A DNA stretch of 32,493 nt from an uncultured Clostridia bacterium (GTDB lineage Bacteria; Bacillota; Clostridia; Lachnospirales; CAG-274). Where the stretch lies: assembly GCA_947627425.1 (NCBI GenBank), contig CANQVZ010000023.1, positions 1-32,493 of the forward strand, read 5' to 3'. Within the stretch, counting starts at the first letter, position 1; every line of letters starts with the position of its first letter. The notes below the pieces were generated by a model. It made no database searches. It was not told where the DNA came from and saw nothing but the letters and a program-made list of their open reading frames with translations. Positions 8,173 to 16,071 of the stretch are shown one piece after another. The translations under genes were made by a program, and so were the position numbers.

Positions 8173-8201
8173 TTGCATTTGCCCGCGGTTTAATATATAA
8201 T
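8173..8201 (+). promoter_or_regulatory. Sigma-A promoter for the transporter-coaX operon
   Basis: TTGCAT (8173-8178), 17-bp spacer, consensus TATAAT (8196-8201). Transcription should start near 8208, giving a leader of almost 100 nt before the ATG at 8305. Confidence 0.75.
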
Positions 8202-8230
8202 GATATAGTAAAATTCAATATTTTTTAAGC

Positions 8231-8297
8231 GTTGTATCCCGCTATTGCAGTCCGCGAACCTCTCATTGCGGATGAACAGGGAACAGCAGCAAGGAGG
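8231..8297 (+). promoter_or_regulatory. Structured 5' leader, possible Shine-Dalgarno-masking pseudoknot
   Basis: Outer helix: GTTGTATCCC (8231-8240) pairs with GGGAACAGC (8279-8287) over nine base pairs, one of them G-U, with a single bulged A. A nested hairpin, TCCGC (8251-8255) with GCGGA (8268-8272), has a 12-base loop. Bases CCTCT (8259-8263) in that loop can pair with GGAGG (8293-8297), the ribosome binding site of the next gene. This would be a translation-controlling pseudoknot. The pairings are read directly from the sequence; regulation and ligand are inference. It does not match the riboswitch consensuses I know. Confidence 0.5.
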
Positions 8298-8304
8298 AAT
8301 CATT

Positions 8305-8925
8305 ATGCAAAATCAGAGAGAAAAGACATTAAGACTGGTGGAAACAGCACTTTTCACTGCTATCATCGTAGTTTTGTGGCTCACGCCCCTCGGCTATATT
8401 CCGCTCGGTTTTATGAACGCAACCACCATCCACATACCCGTTATAATAGCGGGCATCGTTCTGGGCTGGAAGCAGGGCGCATTCTGCGGTTTTGTTTTCG
8501 GGCTTACAAGCTTTCTGAACGCTTCGTTTTTAAAACCAAGCCTTTTGAGCTTTCTTTTCAGCCCCTTTTATCCGGGCGGAAATTTCAAGAGCCTTATAAT
8601 AGCCTTTGTGCCCAGAATACTTATAGGCGTTACGGCTTACTTTGTTTACAGAGGCATACGCAATGTAACGGGTAAAAAGACGCCTGCTATGTTTGCCGCA
8701 GGCATTGCCGGCTCTATGGTCAACACCATACTTGTTATGGGCATGGCATACATATTTTTTGCTCCCACATATGCCGAGGCAACGGGCATAGACATAAGCG
8801 GAGTTTTAAAGGCAGTATGTACTGTAATGGCAGTAAACGGCATACCCGAAGCTATAGTTGCCGCCATAATAGCGTCCGCTGTGTGCAGCGCACTGATGGC
8901 AGCCTTCAGGGACAGATTTGAATAA
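8305..8925 (+). CDS. ECF transporter S component, probable pantothenate uptake (PanT-like)
   Basis: A 206-residue, very hydrophobic protein with about six membrane helices, the usual size of substrate-binding S components of energy-coupling factor transporters. The segment LGYIPLGFMNATTIHIPVII followed by GIVLGWKQGAFCGFVFGLTS is typical of a vitamin-type S subfamily. Only the S subunit is here; the shared EcfA/A'/T module must be elsewhere. The start at 8305 is chosen because AAGGAGG (8291-8297) sits seven bases before it; an in-frame ATG at 8245 lies inside the leader and lacks a site. The gene is 15 bases before coaX, whose product phosphorylates pantothenate, so pantothenate is the likely cargo. 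That substrate is inferred from context only. Confidence 0.85.
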   Translation: MQNQREKTLRLVETALFTAIIVVLWLTPLGYIPLGFMNATTIHIPVIIAGIVLGWKQGAFCGFVFGLTSFLNASFLKPSLLSFLFSPFYPGGNFKSLIIAFVPRILIGVTAYFVYRGIRNVTGKKTPAMFAAGIAGSMVNTILVMGMAYIFFAPTYAEATGIDISGVLKAVCTVMAVNGIPEAIVAAIIASAVCSALMAAFRDRFE

Positions 8926-8940
8926 TACGGAGATTTTTTT

Positions 8941-9705
8941 ATGATCCTTGCAATAGATATAGGCAACACAAATATAAACTTGGGCGGCATAAGCGATAAA
9001 AATGTAGAGTTCATGGCGCGCCTTTCCACCGATTCGCTCAAGACAGAGGACGAATACGGCATTGAAATAATGAATATTCTGAAATTATACAGCGTGGACA
9101 TAAGGCGCATAGAGGGCAGCATAGTTGCCTCCGTAGTGCCTCCCGTTCTGAATGCGGTCAAGCTTGCCGTCAGGAGAGTCACGGGCAGCGAGCCGCTTGT
9201 TGTGGGACCTGGGCTTAAAACGGGCATAAATATACTTATGGACGATCCGGGCGCCGTAGGCGGCGACAGGATAGTTTCGGCGGTAGCCGCTCTGGATAGG
9301 TTCACACCTCCCGTCATAATAGTTGACATGGGCACCGCCACCACCATAGACACGGTGGACAAAAAGGGTAACTATGTGGGAGGCTGCATCATGCCGGGCG
9401 TCGGCATAAGCCTTGAGGCGCTCTCAAAGAGGACTGCACAGCTCCCTGCCATAAGCCTTGAAAAGCCCAAAAAGACAATAGGCAAAAATACCGTCGACTG
9501 TATGCTGAGCGGCGTTATGTACGGCACGGCGGGCATGATAGACGGCTGTGTTGAAAGAATAGAAGAGGAAATGGGCGAAAAATGCAATGTCATCATAACG
9601 GGAGGCCTCGGCAAGATATTTGCGGATATATGCAGGGGCAGTTATCTGTATGATGAGGAGCTTCTTTTAAAGGGCTTGTATATAATTTATAAAAAGAACA
9701 GATAG
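8941..9705 (+). CDS. coaX: Type III pantothenate kinase
   Basis: Catalyses the first step of CoA synthesis, pantothenate plus ATP to 4'-phosphopantothenate. The protein is 254 residues, the normal CoaX length, and belongs to the ASKHA fold. The phosphate-1 motif DIGNTN starts at D6, AVGGDRIVSA is the substrate-binding region, and DMGTATTID contains D129, the catalytic aspartate. Type III enzymes typically need a monovalent cation and resist CoA feedback (family knowledge). CGGAG precedes the ATG. It shares an operon with the S component upstream, so uptake and activation of the vitamin are probably co-regulated. Confidence 0.96.
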   Translation: MILAIDIGNTNINLGGISDKNVEFMARLSTDSLKTEDEYGIEIMNILKLYSVDIRRIEGSIVASVVPPVLNAVKLAVRRVTGSEPLVVGPGLKTGINILMDDPGAVGGDRIVSAVAALDRFTPPVIIVDMGTATTIDTVDKKGNYVGGCIMPGVGISLEALSKRTAQLPAISLEKPKKTIGKNTVDCMLSGVMYGTAGMIDGCVERIEEEMGEKCNVIITGGLGKIFADICRGSYLYDEELLLKGLYIIYKKNR

Positions 9706-9721
9706 AAAGGAAGTGCGCATT

Positions 9722-10069
9722 ATGGATGTAATGGACGAGGCTGTGGCATTGGCTGACGAAATATCCGAGAAGATAAAAAACAGCACTATTTACAAGGACT
9801 ACCACAAGGCTTATTTGAAGATAAAAAACAATGCCGAGCTTGTGGAAAAGCTCAATAAGCTCAAGACCGAGCATCTGGAATATGCCGACTTCCGCAGCAA
9901 GGGCATGGAGGACTTCGACAGAGAAAAATATATATCTCAGGAGTTCTACAAGGCAATGCTCAACGAGGATGTAAGGGTGTATTTTATGAATGAGGAAAAG
10001 CTTGTCAATCTCATTGCCGATGTCTATTCCCGAGTTTCCGAGAAGTGGTATCTCAATCTTTTTGTGTAG
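9722..10069 (+). CDS. YlbF/YmcA-family helical protein
   Basis: A 115-residue all-helical, highly charged protein of the YlbF/YmcA (DUF964) family. In Bacillus, YlbF (RicF) and YmcA (RicA) bind RicT to form the Y-complex that affects RNase Y-dependent mRNA processing and development. A RicT gene lies in this window at 23.5-24.3 kb, in another operon. AAAGGAAG lies eight bases before the ATG chosen here; a GTG nine bases upstream overlaps that site and is unlikely. The gene begins 16 bases after coaX. Assignment to RicF or RicA is not possible by eye. Confidence 0.8.
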   Translation: MDVMDEAVALADEISEKIKNSTIYKDYHKAYLKIKNNAELVEKLNKLKTEHLEYADFRSKGMEDFDREKYISQEFYKAMLNEDVRVYFMNEEKLVNLIADVYSRVSEKWYLNLFV

Positions 10070-10078
10070 GTGAGAGCT

Positions 10079-10855
10079 ATGGAAGATAATACTAATGTTA
10101 CTCAAGCCGAAACGACCGAAGCTGTCCCGACGCCGAGTGCTGCGGAGTTTTCGGGCTTTGTGCATTCGGGAAGCGCCAATATTTATTACGAGATATTCGG
10201 CAGAGGCAACAAAAAAACTGTCATACTCCTGCATGGCAACGGCGAGAGCGGGAGAAGCTTCAAACGGCTCGTACCGCTTCTTTCCGATGAATACAGGGTC
10301 ATAACCATAGACAGCAGAGGTCACGGCAAGTCCGATTTTGGCGGAAGTCAGCTTTCGCTCGGCACCATGGCTGTGGATGTGGTGAATATATTTGAGGCGC
10401 TCAATATAGAAAAGGCTTATATGGTGGGCTTCAGCGACGGCGCCAATATAGCCATGCTCACTGCCATAAAGAACAGCGAGCTGATAGAAAAGGCTGTGTT
10501 CATAGGCGGAAATTATAGATTTTCGGGGCTTAAGCCTTCAAGCGCGCTTATGATAGCCCTCGGCTATTATTGCAGCCTTATAGGCGGTGTGTTCGACAGC
10601 AGAAACCGTTTCAACAAGGAATATTTTTCGCTCATGTATAAGGAGCCTGCTCTTAGCAGAGATACGCTCAAATATATAAAGGCTCCAGTGCTCGTCATAA
10701 ATGGCGACAAGGATATGATAAAAATATCCCACGCAAGGGCTATGGCGCAGACCATACCTAAGGGCGAGCTTAAAATAGTAAACGGCGATCACTTCTGGGT
10801 GTACAGAAAGCCCGAAGAAGCCGCAAGCGTCATAAAGGATTTTTTAAAGAAATGA
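10079..10855 (+). CDS. Alpha/beta hydrolase, substrate unknown
   Basis: A 258-residue alpha/beta hydrolase fold protein, predicted cytoplasmic. The oxyanion segment is LLHGNGESGRSF, followed by IDSRGHGKSDF. The nucleophile elbow is GFSDGAN with S119, the acid is D210 in VINGDKDM, and the base is H238 in NGDHFWVY, so the triad is complete. The first 20-odd residues are acidic and Thr/Ala/Pro rich and look disordered. The start is the ATG nine bases after the YlbF-family stop; an in-frame GTG directly at the stop is the alternative. It is the last gene of the coaX operon, followed by a terminator. Substrate cannot be deduced. Confidence 0.92.
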   Translation: MEDNTNVTQAETTEAVPTPSAAEFSGFVHSGSANIYYEIFGRGNKKTVILLHGNGESGRSFKRLVPLLSDEYRVITIDSRGHGKSDFGGSQLSLGTMAVDVVNIFEALNIEKAYMVGFSDGANIAMLTAIKNSELIEKAVFIGGNYRFSGLKPSSALMIALGYYCSLIGGVFDSRNRFNKEYFSLMYKEPALSRDTLKYIKAPVLVINGDKDMIKISHARAMAQTIPKGELKIVNGDHFWVYRKPEEAASVIKDFLKK

Positions 10856-10865
10856 TAAATATGAA

Positions 10866-10893
10866 AGGAGCAGAGAGATCTGCTCCTTTTTTT
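10866..10893 (+). terminator. Intrinsic terminator of the coaX operon
   Basis: AGGAGCAGA (10866-10874) pairs perfectly with TCTGCTCCT (10879-10887) around a four-base loop, followed by a T-run to 10893. Confidence 0.92.
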
Positions 10894-10916
10894 CATGAAG
10901 AATTTTTTTCATAAAG

Positions 10917-10948
10917 AAAACCCCGGCTTTTGCCGGGGATAATTTTTT
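10917..10948. terminator. Bidirectional terminator between convergent operons
   Basis: CCCCGGC (10921-10927), TTTT loop, GCCGGGG (10932-10938). A T-run follows on the plus strand, and on the minus strand the stem is followed by TTTTC, just after the ilvE stop. Confidence 0.88.
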
Positions 10949-12018
10949 TAAAGCTCTACCTTTGTAGTCCAGCCCATGTCGTCCTTTATTTTGCCCCACT
11001 GTATGCCTGTGAGCGTGTCGTAAAGTCTCTGAGTTACCTCGCCTATCTTGCCGTCGTTGATATAGCAGATGTCGTCCTCATATCTGAGCTCGCCTACGGG
11101 AGATATAACTGCCGCAGTACCCGTGCCGAATACTTCCTCGAGCTTGCCTGCCTTTGAAGCCTTTATAATGTCGACTATGGCAAGTCTTTCCTCGGATACG
11201 GTGTAGCCCCATTTCTTGAGAAGCTCTATACATGACATTCTTGTTATGCCGGGGAGAACCGTGCCAACCGTGGGTGCGGTGTATATGGTGCCGTCGATCT
11301 TGAAGAAGCAGTTCATGGAGCCGACCTCCTCAACATATTTTCTCTCAACGCCGTCAAGCCAGAGCACCTGCTCATAGCCGAGGTCATGACCCTTTACCTG
11401 AGCTGCGAGGGATGCGGCATAGTTGCCGCCGCACTTTGTGAAGCCCGTAAGACCGGGAGCGGCTCTTACATATTCGTCCTCTACATAAATCTTTACGGGA
11501 TTGATGCCTGTGGAGTAGTAAGCGCCAACGGGCGAACAGATTATCATAAACTGATATGTTGCCGAGGGTCTTACGCCCAGATGTGGCTCTGTAGCTATAA
11601 CGAAGGGTCTTATATATAAGGATGTGCCCTCTGCGGAGGGTACCCAATCCTTCTCAACTGCTACAAGCGCCTTGCACGCCTGAACAAAGTCGTCAACGGG
11701 TATGGCGGGTATGCACATTCTCTTGTTTGTGTTCATCATTCTTGCTGCATTCTTTTCGGGTCTGAAAAGCTGTATGTCGCCGCTTGGAGTTCTGTAAGCC
11801 TTTAAGCCTTCAAATGACTCCTGAGCATAGTGAAATACCATTGCCGCGGGATCGAGAGCTATGGGAGCATACTCAACTATTCTGGGGTCGTGCCAGCCCT
11901 TGCCCTCCGTGTAGTCGAGCACAAACATATTGTCCGTGTAGTAGATACCAAAGCCGAGGTTGTTTTCATCGGGCTTCTGCTTTGGATTTTTTGACAGGTC
12001 ATACTTGATATCGAGCAT
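10948..12018 (-). CDS. ilvE: Branched-chain amino acid aminotransferase
   Basis: PLP-dependent fold-type IV transaminase of 356 residues, the longer BCAT form common in Firmicutes. It makes or degrades Leu, Ile and Val with 2-oxoglutarate/glutamate. The N-terminal part has GKGWHDPRI and FHYAQESFEGLKAYR. The PLP lysine lies in FTKCGGNYAASL. Near the C-terminus, GTGTAAVISPVG binds the cofactor phosphate. The start at 12018 has AAAGAGGT upstream; a longer in-frame start at 12087 would overlap the promoter and is rejected. It is monocistronic, with its own promoter and a shared terminator. No T-box or attenuator-like leader is seen, because the leader is only about 35 nt. Confidence 0.95.
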   Translation of the reverse strand: MLDIKYDLSKNPKQKPDENNLGFGIYYTDNMFVLDYTEGKGWHDPRIVEYAPIALDPAAMVFHYAQESFEGLKAYRTPSGDIQLFRPEKNAARMMNTNKRMCIPAIPVDDFVQACKALVAVEKDWVPSAEGTSLYIRPFVIATEPHLGVRPSATYQFMIICSPVGAYYSTGINPVKIYVEDEYVRAAPGLTGFTKCGGNYAASLAAQVKGHDLGYEQVLWLDGVERKYVEEVGSMNCFFKIDGTIYTAPTVGTVLPGITRMSCIELLKKWGYTVSEERLAIVDIIKASKAGKLEEVFGTGTAAVISPVGELRYEDDICYINDGKIGEVTQRLYDTLTGIQWGKIKDDMGWTTKVEL

Positions 12019-12058
12019 AATATTTACCTCTTTCCTTATTTTAATTTTATTACCTTTG

Positions 12059-12087
12059 ATTATAAAACTTTTTGCTTTAAAATTCAA
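12059..12087 (-). promoter_or_regulatory. Sigma-A promoter for ilvE
   Basis: Minus strand TTGAAT (12082-12087), 17-bp spacer, consensus TATAAT (12059-12064), about 40 bases before the ilvE start. Confidence 0.75.
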
Positions 12088-12144
12088 TGTTTTTTTGCAA
12101 AAAACTTAATTTTATATCGTTCGCCGCTTTTTTAAATGCTTTTA

Positions 12145-13593
12145 TTAAGCAATATCGGCAGAGAGCATTTCTATTCCCCTTCTTATCCTTGCAAGGCTGT
12201 CCTCTTTTCCGAGCAGCTCCGCAAGCTCGCTTGCACCGCAGGGGGAGGTGGGTTCGCCCGACAATGCCGTCCTCACGGGCCAGAACATCTGACCGTTTTT
12301 TATGCCCATTTCCTGTATGAGCGAAAGCATTGCGCTGTATATTCCGTCGTTAGTCCAATCCTCAAGACTCTCCAGAACGGGAAGTACCCTTTTGAGGTGT
12401 TCAAGGCACATTTCCTTTGTGGTCTTCATCTTTTTGTGCACATAGAGGTCTGTGGAGTATTGGGGCAGAGCGTCTATAAAGTCCACCATTGGTGCTATAT
12501 CCTTTGATGTGCCTATTCTGCTCTGAACATAGCCTGCAACCCTTCTGAGGTCTATGTCGCTTCTTTTTACAGCAGCTTTAAGCTCGCATTCAGCCCAATC
12601 GTAGAACTTATCCGGCTCCATTTTTTTGATGTACTCGCCGTTCATCCATGTGAGCTTTTCAATGTCGAATATGGCGGGGGACTTTGAAAGTCCCTTTATG
12701 CTGAACTGCTCTATAAGCTCGTCCATAGTGAATATTTCTTGATTGACAGAGGGAGACCAGCCCAGAAGCGCGATATAGTTTACTATTGCCTCGGGGAGAT
12801 AGCCCTTTGCTATGAGGTCCTGGAAGGACGCGTCGCCGTTTCTCTTTGAGAGCTTGTTGTGCTTGTCCTTCATTACCGCGGGCAGATGCACATACTTGGG
12901 TATGTCCCAGCCGAATGCCTCGTAAAGAAGGTTATACTTGGGCGTTGAGGAAAGATATTCCGCGCCCCTCACAACATGGGTTATGTTCATAACATGGTCG
13001 TCTATGACATTTGCGAAGTTGTATGTGGGGTAGCCGTCGGACTTAATGAGTATCTGGTCCTCCAGCTCGTCGTTGTCAACGGTGATGTCGCCGTACACCT
13101 CATCGTGGAAGGTCGTCTTGCCATCCTTTATTTTCTGCCTTATGACATAGGGCACGCCGTTTTTGAGGTTTTCCGCTATTTCCTCCTTTGAAAGGCTCAG
13201 GCAGTGCCTGTCATACTTTGCAACGGTCTCGCCTCCCGCCTCCGTTCTGAGGGAGTCAAGCCTTTCCTTTGTGCAGAAGCAGTAGTACGCCTCGCCCTTT
13301 TCTATAAGCTCCAGAGCGTACTTTATATAGTCGTTTTTTCTTTCGCTCTGAACATAGGGTCCGTAGTCGCCTCCCACATCGGGGCCCTCGTCATGGGGCA
13401 TATTTGCCATTTTGAGCGTCTTGTATATAACATCCTCGGCGCCCTCCACAAGCCTTTCCCTGTCGGTATCCTCTATCCTGAGTATAAAGGAGCCTCCCTG
13501 ACTTTTGGCTATGAGAAATTCATATAAGGCAGTCCTCAGATTTCCTATGTGCATATATCCCGTGGGACTTGGGGCAAATCTCGTTCTTATCAT
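12145..13593 (-). CDS. gltX: Glutamyl-tRNA synthetase
   Basis: Class Ia aminoacyl-tRNA synthetase of 482 residues that charges tRNA(Glu), and probably tRNA(Gln) in organisms using the GatCAB route. The N-terminus has [18 protein letters not shown] with the HIGH-type signature HIGN, then [12 protein letters not shown]. The KMSKS-type loop is [11 protein letters not shown]. The C-terminal half is the helical anticodon-binding region. GGAGG lies four bases before the ATG and directly follows the stop of the membrane protein gene upstream, so the two are probably one transcript. Only a weak hairpin follows the stop. A non-discriminating versus discriminating enzyme cannot be told by eye. Confidence 0.96.
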   Translation of the reverse strand: MIRTRFAPSPTGYMHIGNLRTALYEFLIAKSQGGSFILRIEDTDRERLVEGAEDVIYKTLKMANMPHDEGPDVGGDYGPYVQSERKNDYIKYALELIEKGEAYYCFCTKERLDSLRTEAGGETVAKYDRHCLSLSKEEIAENLKNGVPYVIRQKIKDGKTTFHDEVYGDITVDNDELEDQILIKSDGYPTYNFANVIDDHVMNITHVVRGAEYLSSTPKYNLLYEAFGWDIPKYVHLPAVMKDKHNKLSKRNGDASFQDLIAKGYLPEAIVNYIALLGWSPSVNQEIFTMDELIEQFSIKGLSKSPAIFDIEKLTWMNGEYIKKMEPDKFYDWAECELKAAVKRSDIDLRRVAGYVQSRIGTSKDIAPMVDFIDALPQYSTDLYVHKKMKTTKEMCLEHLKRVLPVLESLEDWTNDGIYSAMLSLIQEMGIKNGQMFWPVRTALSGEPTSPCGASELAELLGKEDSLARIRRGIEMLSADIA

Positions 13594-13603
13594 TTTATCC
13601 TCC

Positions 13604-14020
13604 TTATTTCTGCTTGAAATTCTTTACATTTTCAAGCTTTGCGTCCAGTTCTATGAGCCTCTTTTGTGTTTCGGTGTGGTCGGTATGCATGAGGTTGTCC
13701 TTTACCATAAGAAAATCGCCCGTGTAGGATATCATTGTCTGAGCGATATATGCCTTCTGCACGGGACTTTCCGCATTAGCAATGTTCTTTACATACATTG
13801 TGAGCCCTTCGCTTTCCTCCGGAGTTGCTCCCACCGACATATATGCCTGCTGACAGGCGTTCACAGTCTCGTCCACGGCGCTTAATATGCTCTCGTCATA
13901 CTCTCCGTAAAGCTTTTCGGCGTTTATTCTGTTCTGCATACCGTAAACTATGCCCGTGACTGTGACGAGCGCCAGAAGCCCCATTATTATAAGCATTATT
14001 GTTTTGATATTTTTATTCAT
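13604..14020 (-). CDS. Small single-pass membrane protein, unknown function
   Basis: A 138-residue protein with one N-terminal membrane helix (about 8-28, [20 protein letters not shown]) after a short basic start. A 110-residue, mostly helical extracytoplasmic or cytoplasmic region follows, ending [21 protein letters not shown] precedes the ATG. It has its own consensus promoter and stops ten bases before gltX, so it is the first gene of a two-gene transcript. The helical tail and single anchor faintly recall LemA-like proteins, but the LemA signature is not seen and I do not assign it. Confidence 0.75.
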   Translation of the reverse strand: MNKNIKTIMLIIMGLLALVTVTGIVYGMQNRINAEKLYGEYDESILSAVDETVNACQQAYMSVGATPEESEGLTMYVKNIANAESPVQKAYIAQTMISYTGDFLMVKDNLMHTDHTETQKRLIELDAKLENVKNFKQK

Positions 14021-14073
14021 ATCCGTTCCCCTTTGGTAAAATCTGAAAAGTATTTTTGATCATCACTTTTTTA

Positions 14074-14102
14074 ATTTTACAACAAATGCCCCCTCTTGTC
14101 AA
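14074..14102 (-). promoter_or_regulatory. Sigma-A promoter for the membrane protein-gltX transcript
   Basis: Minus strand consensus TTGACA (14097-14102), 17-bp spacer, TAAAAT (14074-14079). It is one of the best -35 boxes in the window. Confidence 0.8.
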
Positions 14103-14115
14103 TTTTATTAGCTTA

Positions 14116-14144
14116 TTTACAATAAAAATTTTTTGTGATATACT
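14116..14144 (+). promoter_or_regulatory. Sigma-A promoter for the MoxR operon
   Basis: TTTACA (14116-14121), 17-bp spacer, TATACT (14139-14144). GGAGGT (14164-14169) and ATG at 14174 follow. It rules out the longer in-frame start at 14135. Confidence 0.78.
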
Positions 14145-14173
14145 ATAAAAAAAGCAGAATTATGGAGGTATAT

Positions 14174-15094
14174 ATGAATAAGCTCAGATCGATAACGGAC
14201 GAAATAGGAAAGGCGGTAATGGGCAAGGAGGATGTAATAAAGCTTCTTGTGGTCTCCATTACGGCGGGAGGTCATATATTGCTGGAGGATATACCGGGAG
14301 TGGGCAAGACTACTCTTGCCATTGCGCTTTCAAAGACATTGGGTCTTAAGTACAATAGAGTGCAGTTCACGCCCGATGTTATGCCTAGCGATATAATAGG
14401 CTTCAATATGTATAATCAGAAAACGCAGAGCTTTGAATTTATAGAGGGTGCGGCAAACTGCAATCTTTTCCTTGCCGACGAGATAAACAGAACGTCGTCA
14501 AAAACGCAGTCGGCTCTTCTGGAGCTTATGGAGGAGGGCAAATATACAGCCGAGGGAGTCACAAGAGAGCTCCCCAAGCCATTTGTGACCATAGCCACTC
14601 AAAATCCATTCGGCTCGGCGGGCACGCAGAGACTTCCCCAGTCGCAGATAGAGCGCTTTATGGTGAGGATGACCATGGGCTATCCCTCCAAAGAGGCGGA
14701 AGTAGAGATATTGAAGGGCGCAAAGAGCAATAAGCTCGACATACTCAACAACATAATGTCAAGCGATGAGCTTATGGAGTATCAGAATATGGCTGAAAAT
14801 TGCTTTGTAAAGGACAATATCTATGCCTATATAGTGGATATAGTGAACGCCACGAGAAATAACCCCGACATAGCCATAGGCATAAGCCCCAGAGGCAGTA
14901 TAGCGCTTTTAAAGATGGCAAAGGCAAACGCCGTGTACAACGATAGGGATTATGTTGTGCCGGAGGATATAACCGATATCATAAAGGAGACCGCTTCGCA
15001 CAGGATAGAGCTAAGCGCGGAGGGCAGAGCAAAGGGACTGTCCGAAAGCGATGTTATAATGGGTATAGCAGGCTCCGTAAAAATAAAAAGGTGA
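14174..15094 (+). CDS. MoxR-family AAA+ ATPase
   Basis: A 306-residue MoxR ATPase, the usual length. The Walker A region is LEDIPGVGKTT (about 37-47), Walker B is LFLADEINRT, the sensor-like segment is TIATQNP, and an ISPRGS motif lies in the C-terminal lid. MoxR proteins act as chaperone-like ATPases that mature or assemble partner proteins, often with VWA or DUF58 proteins (family knowledge). It is first in a four-gene operon with a DUF58 protein, a transglutaminase-like membrane protein and a YibE/F protein, each junction tight or overlapping. The specific target is unknown. Confidence 0.93.
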   Translation: MNKLRSITDEIGKAVMGKEDVIKLLVVSITAGGHILLEDIPGVGKTTLAIALSKTLGLKYNRVQFTPDVMPSDIIGFNMYNQKTQSFEFIEGAANCNLFLADEINRTSSKTQSALLELMEEGKYTAEGVTRELPKPFVTIATQNPFGSAGTQRLPQSQIERFMVRMTMGYPSKEAEVEILKGAKSNKLDILNNIMSSDELMEYQNMAENCFVKDNIYAYIVDIVNATRNNPDIAIGISPRGSIALLKMAKANAVYNDRDYVVPEDITDIIKETASHRIELSAEGRAKGLSESDVIMGIAGSVKIKR

Positions 15095-15099
15095 TGGCA

Positions 15100-16071
15100 A
15101 TGAAATTTTTTAAGGCTCTGAGCCTTGTTGTTACGGCGCTTCTGCTGTTGTTCTTTTCGGTATACTTCGGCAATTATTATGTGTTCTGTGCCTTTCTTGT
15201 GCTTGTATTTGCGGTTGCCGCGGATATATTGCTCTTTATACTGCCCGTCGGCAGGGTCGGCTTTGAGCTCAGAAGCAAAAAGGTAAGGCTTGAAAAGGGC
15301 GGCAAGACAAAGCTTTATATCAAAATAAAGAGCACAAGACCCTTTCCCATATACAGAGTGAAATTCAATGTGAGCATAAAGAACAGGTTTTACGACGGCA
15401 GGACAATAAAAATTGAAACTCCCGCTGCCATATTCGGTTTTAAAACGGTCATTTTGCCCATAAGAGCCGAAAAGTCGGGAGTTATAGAGATAAACATATC
15501 GGGAGTGCGCACAAGCGATATGTTCGGACTTCTGGGACGAAAGGAAAAAAGCTCGTGCGGCTACACCGTTATAGTTATGCCGTCCTGCATAGAGACTGAT
15601 ATGCCCTCCTTCGGCTCTGCCGATTCGGAGGATCTGCCCGCCGTGAATGTATATCTTAGCAACAACGGCGATGTGAGCGGCTACAAGGAGTATGCCGACG
15701 GCGACAAAAACAGCAGCATAAACTGGAAGCTCTTTGCCAGGACGGACAAGCTATATGTCAGGGAATTTGAGAGGACAAGTGCAGACGAGGCGGTCGTGCT
15801 CATGGATATGTACAAGGGCAGTCTTGACAGGGCGCTTGATATTCTATATTCCATAGACTATTCCGAGGGCTTTACTCTCATGTGGCTCCCCGCAGGCAAT
15901 GAGGAGTTTGAGACTGCCTATATATCGGATGAGGAAACGCTTGTAAACGCTGTATACAGGATATTTTATTCTGCCCCAGAGTCGGAACCCGACAGGGGCA
16001 TAGGAGAGTACAAAAGACTATATAAAGGTAATTCCATACTTTATATAAGCGACAAATTGGAGCTGTTGTAA
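15100..16071 (+). CDS. DUF58-domain membrane protein
   Basis: A 323-residue protein with two N-terminal membrane helices (roughly 5-25 and 28-50), then a beta-rich stretch, then the DUF58 domain with the hallmark YADGDKNSSINWKLFART. That hallmark is followed by KLYVREFE, and the domain resembles a degenerate VWA fold. DUF58 genes almost always sit next to MoxR genes, as here. In-frame starts at 15091 and 15094 overlap the moxR stop; the ATG at 15100, with AAAGGTG before it, is preferred. The next gene starts on the last base of this one, so translation is coupled. The molecular role is unknown, and envelope assembly is a reasonable guess. Confidence 0.9.
   Translation: MKFFKALSLVVTALLLLFFSVYFGNYYVFCAFLVLVFAVAADILLFILPVGRVGFELRSKKVRLEKGGKTKLYIKIKSTRPFPIYRVKFNVSIKNRFYDGRTIKIETPAAIFGFKTVILPIRAEKSGVIEINISGVRTSDMFGLLGRKEKSSCGYTVIVMPSCIETDMPSFGSADSEDLPAVNVYLSNNGDVSGYKEYADGDKNSSINWKLFARTDKLYVREFERTSADEAVVLMDMYKGSLDRALDILYSIDYSEGFTLMWLPAGNEEFETAYISDEETLVNAVYRIFYSAPESEPDRGIGEYKRLYKGNSILYISDKLELL

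Noticed and set aside
8208..8304. Known riboswitch (THF, preQ1 or pan motif) in the transporter leader
   Set aside because: The conserved bases I remember for these classes are not present; only the general pseudoknot layout is similar.
8232..8675. Plus-strand open frame overlapping the leader and transporter gene
   Set aside because: It is out of frame with the S component, lacks a ribosome site, and the translation has no membrane or domain character.
11950..12058. T-box or attenuator before ilvE
   Set aside because: The promoter lies about 40 bases from the start, so there is no room for a leader; no T-box sequence or terminator is seen.
14135..14173. Longer N-terminus for the MoxR gene
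   Set aside because: The upstream ATG overlaps the -10 box and has no ribosome site; the ATG at 14174 follows GGAGGT.
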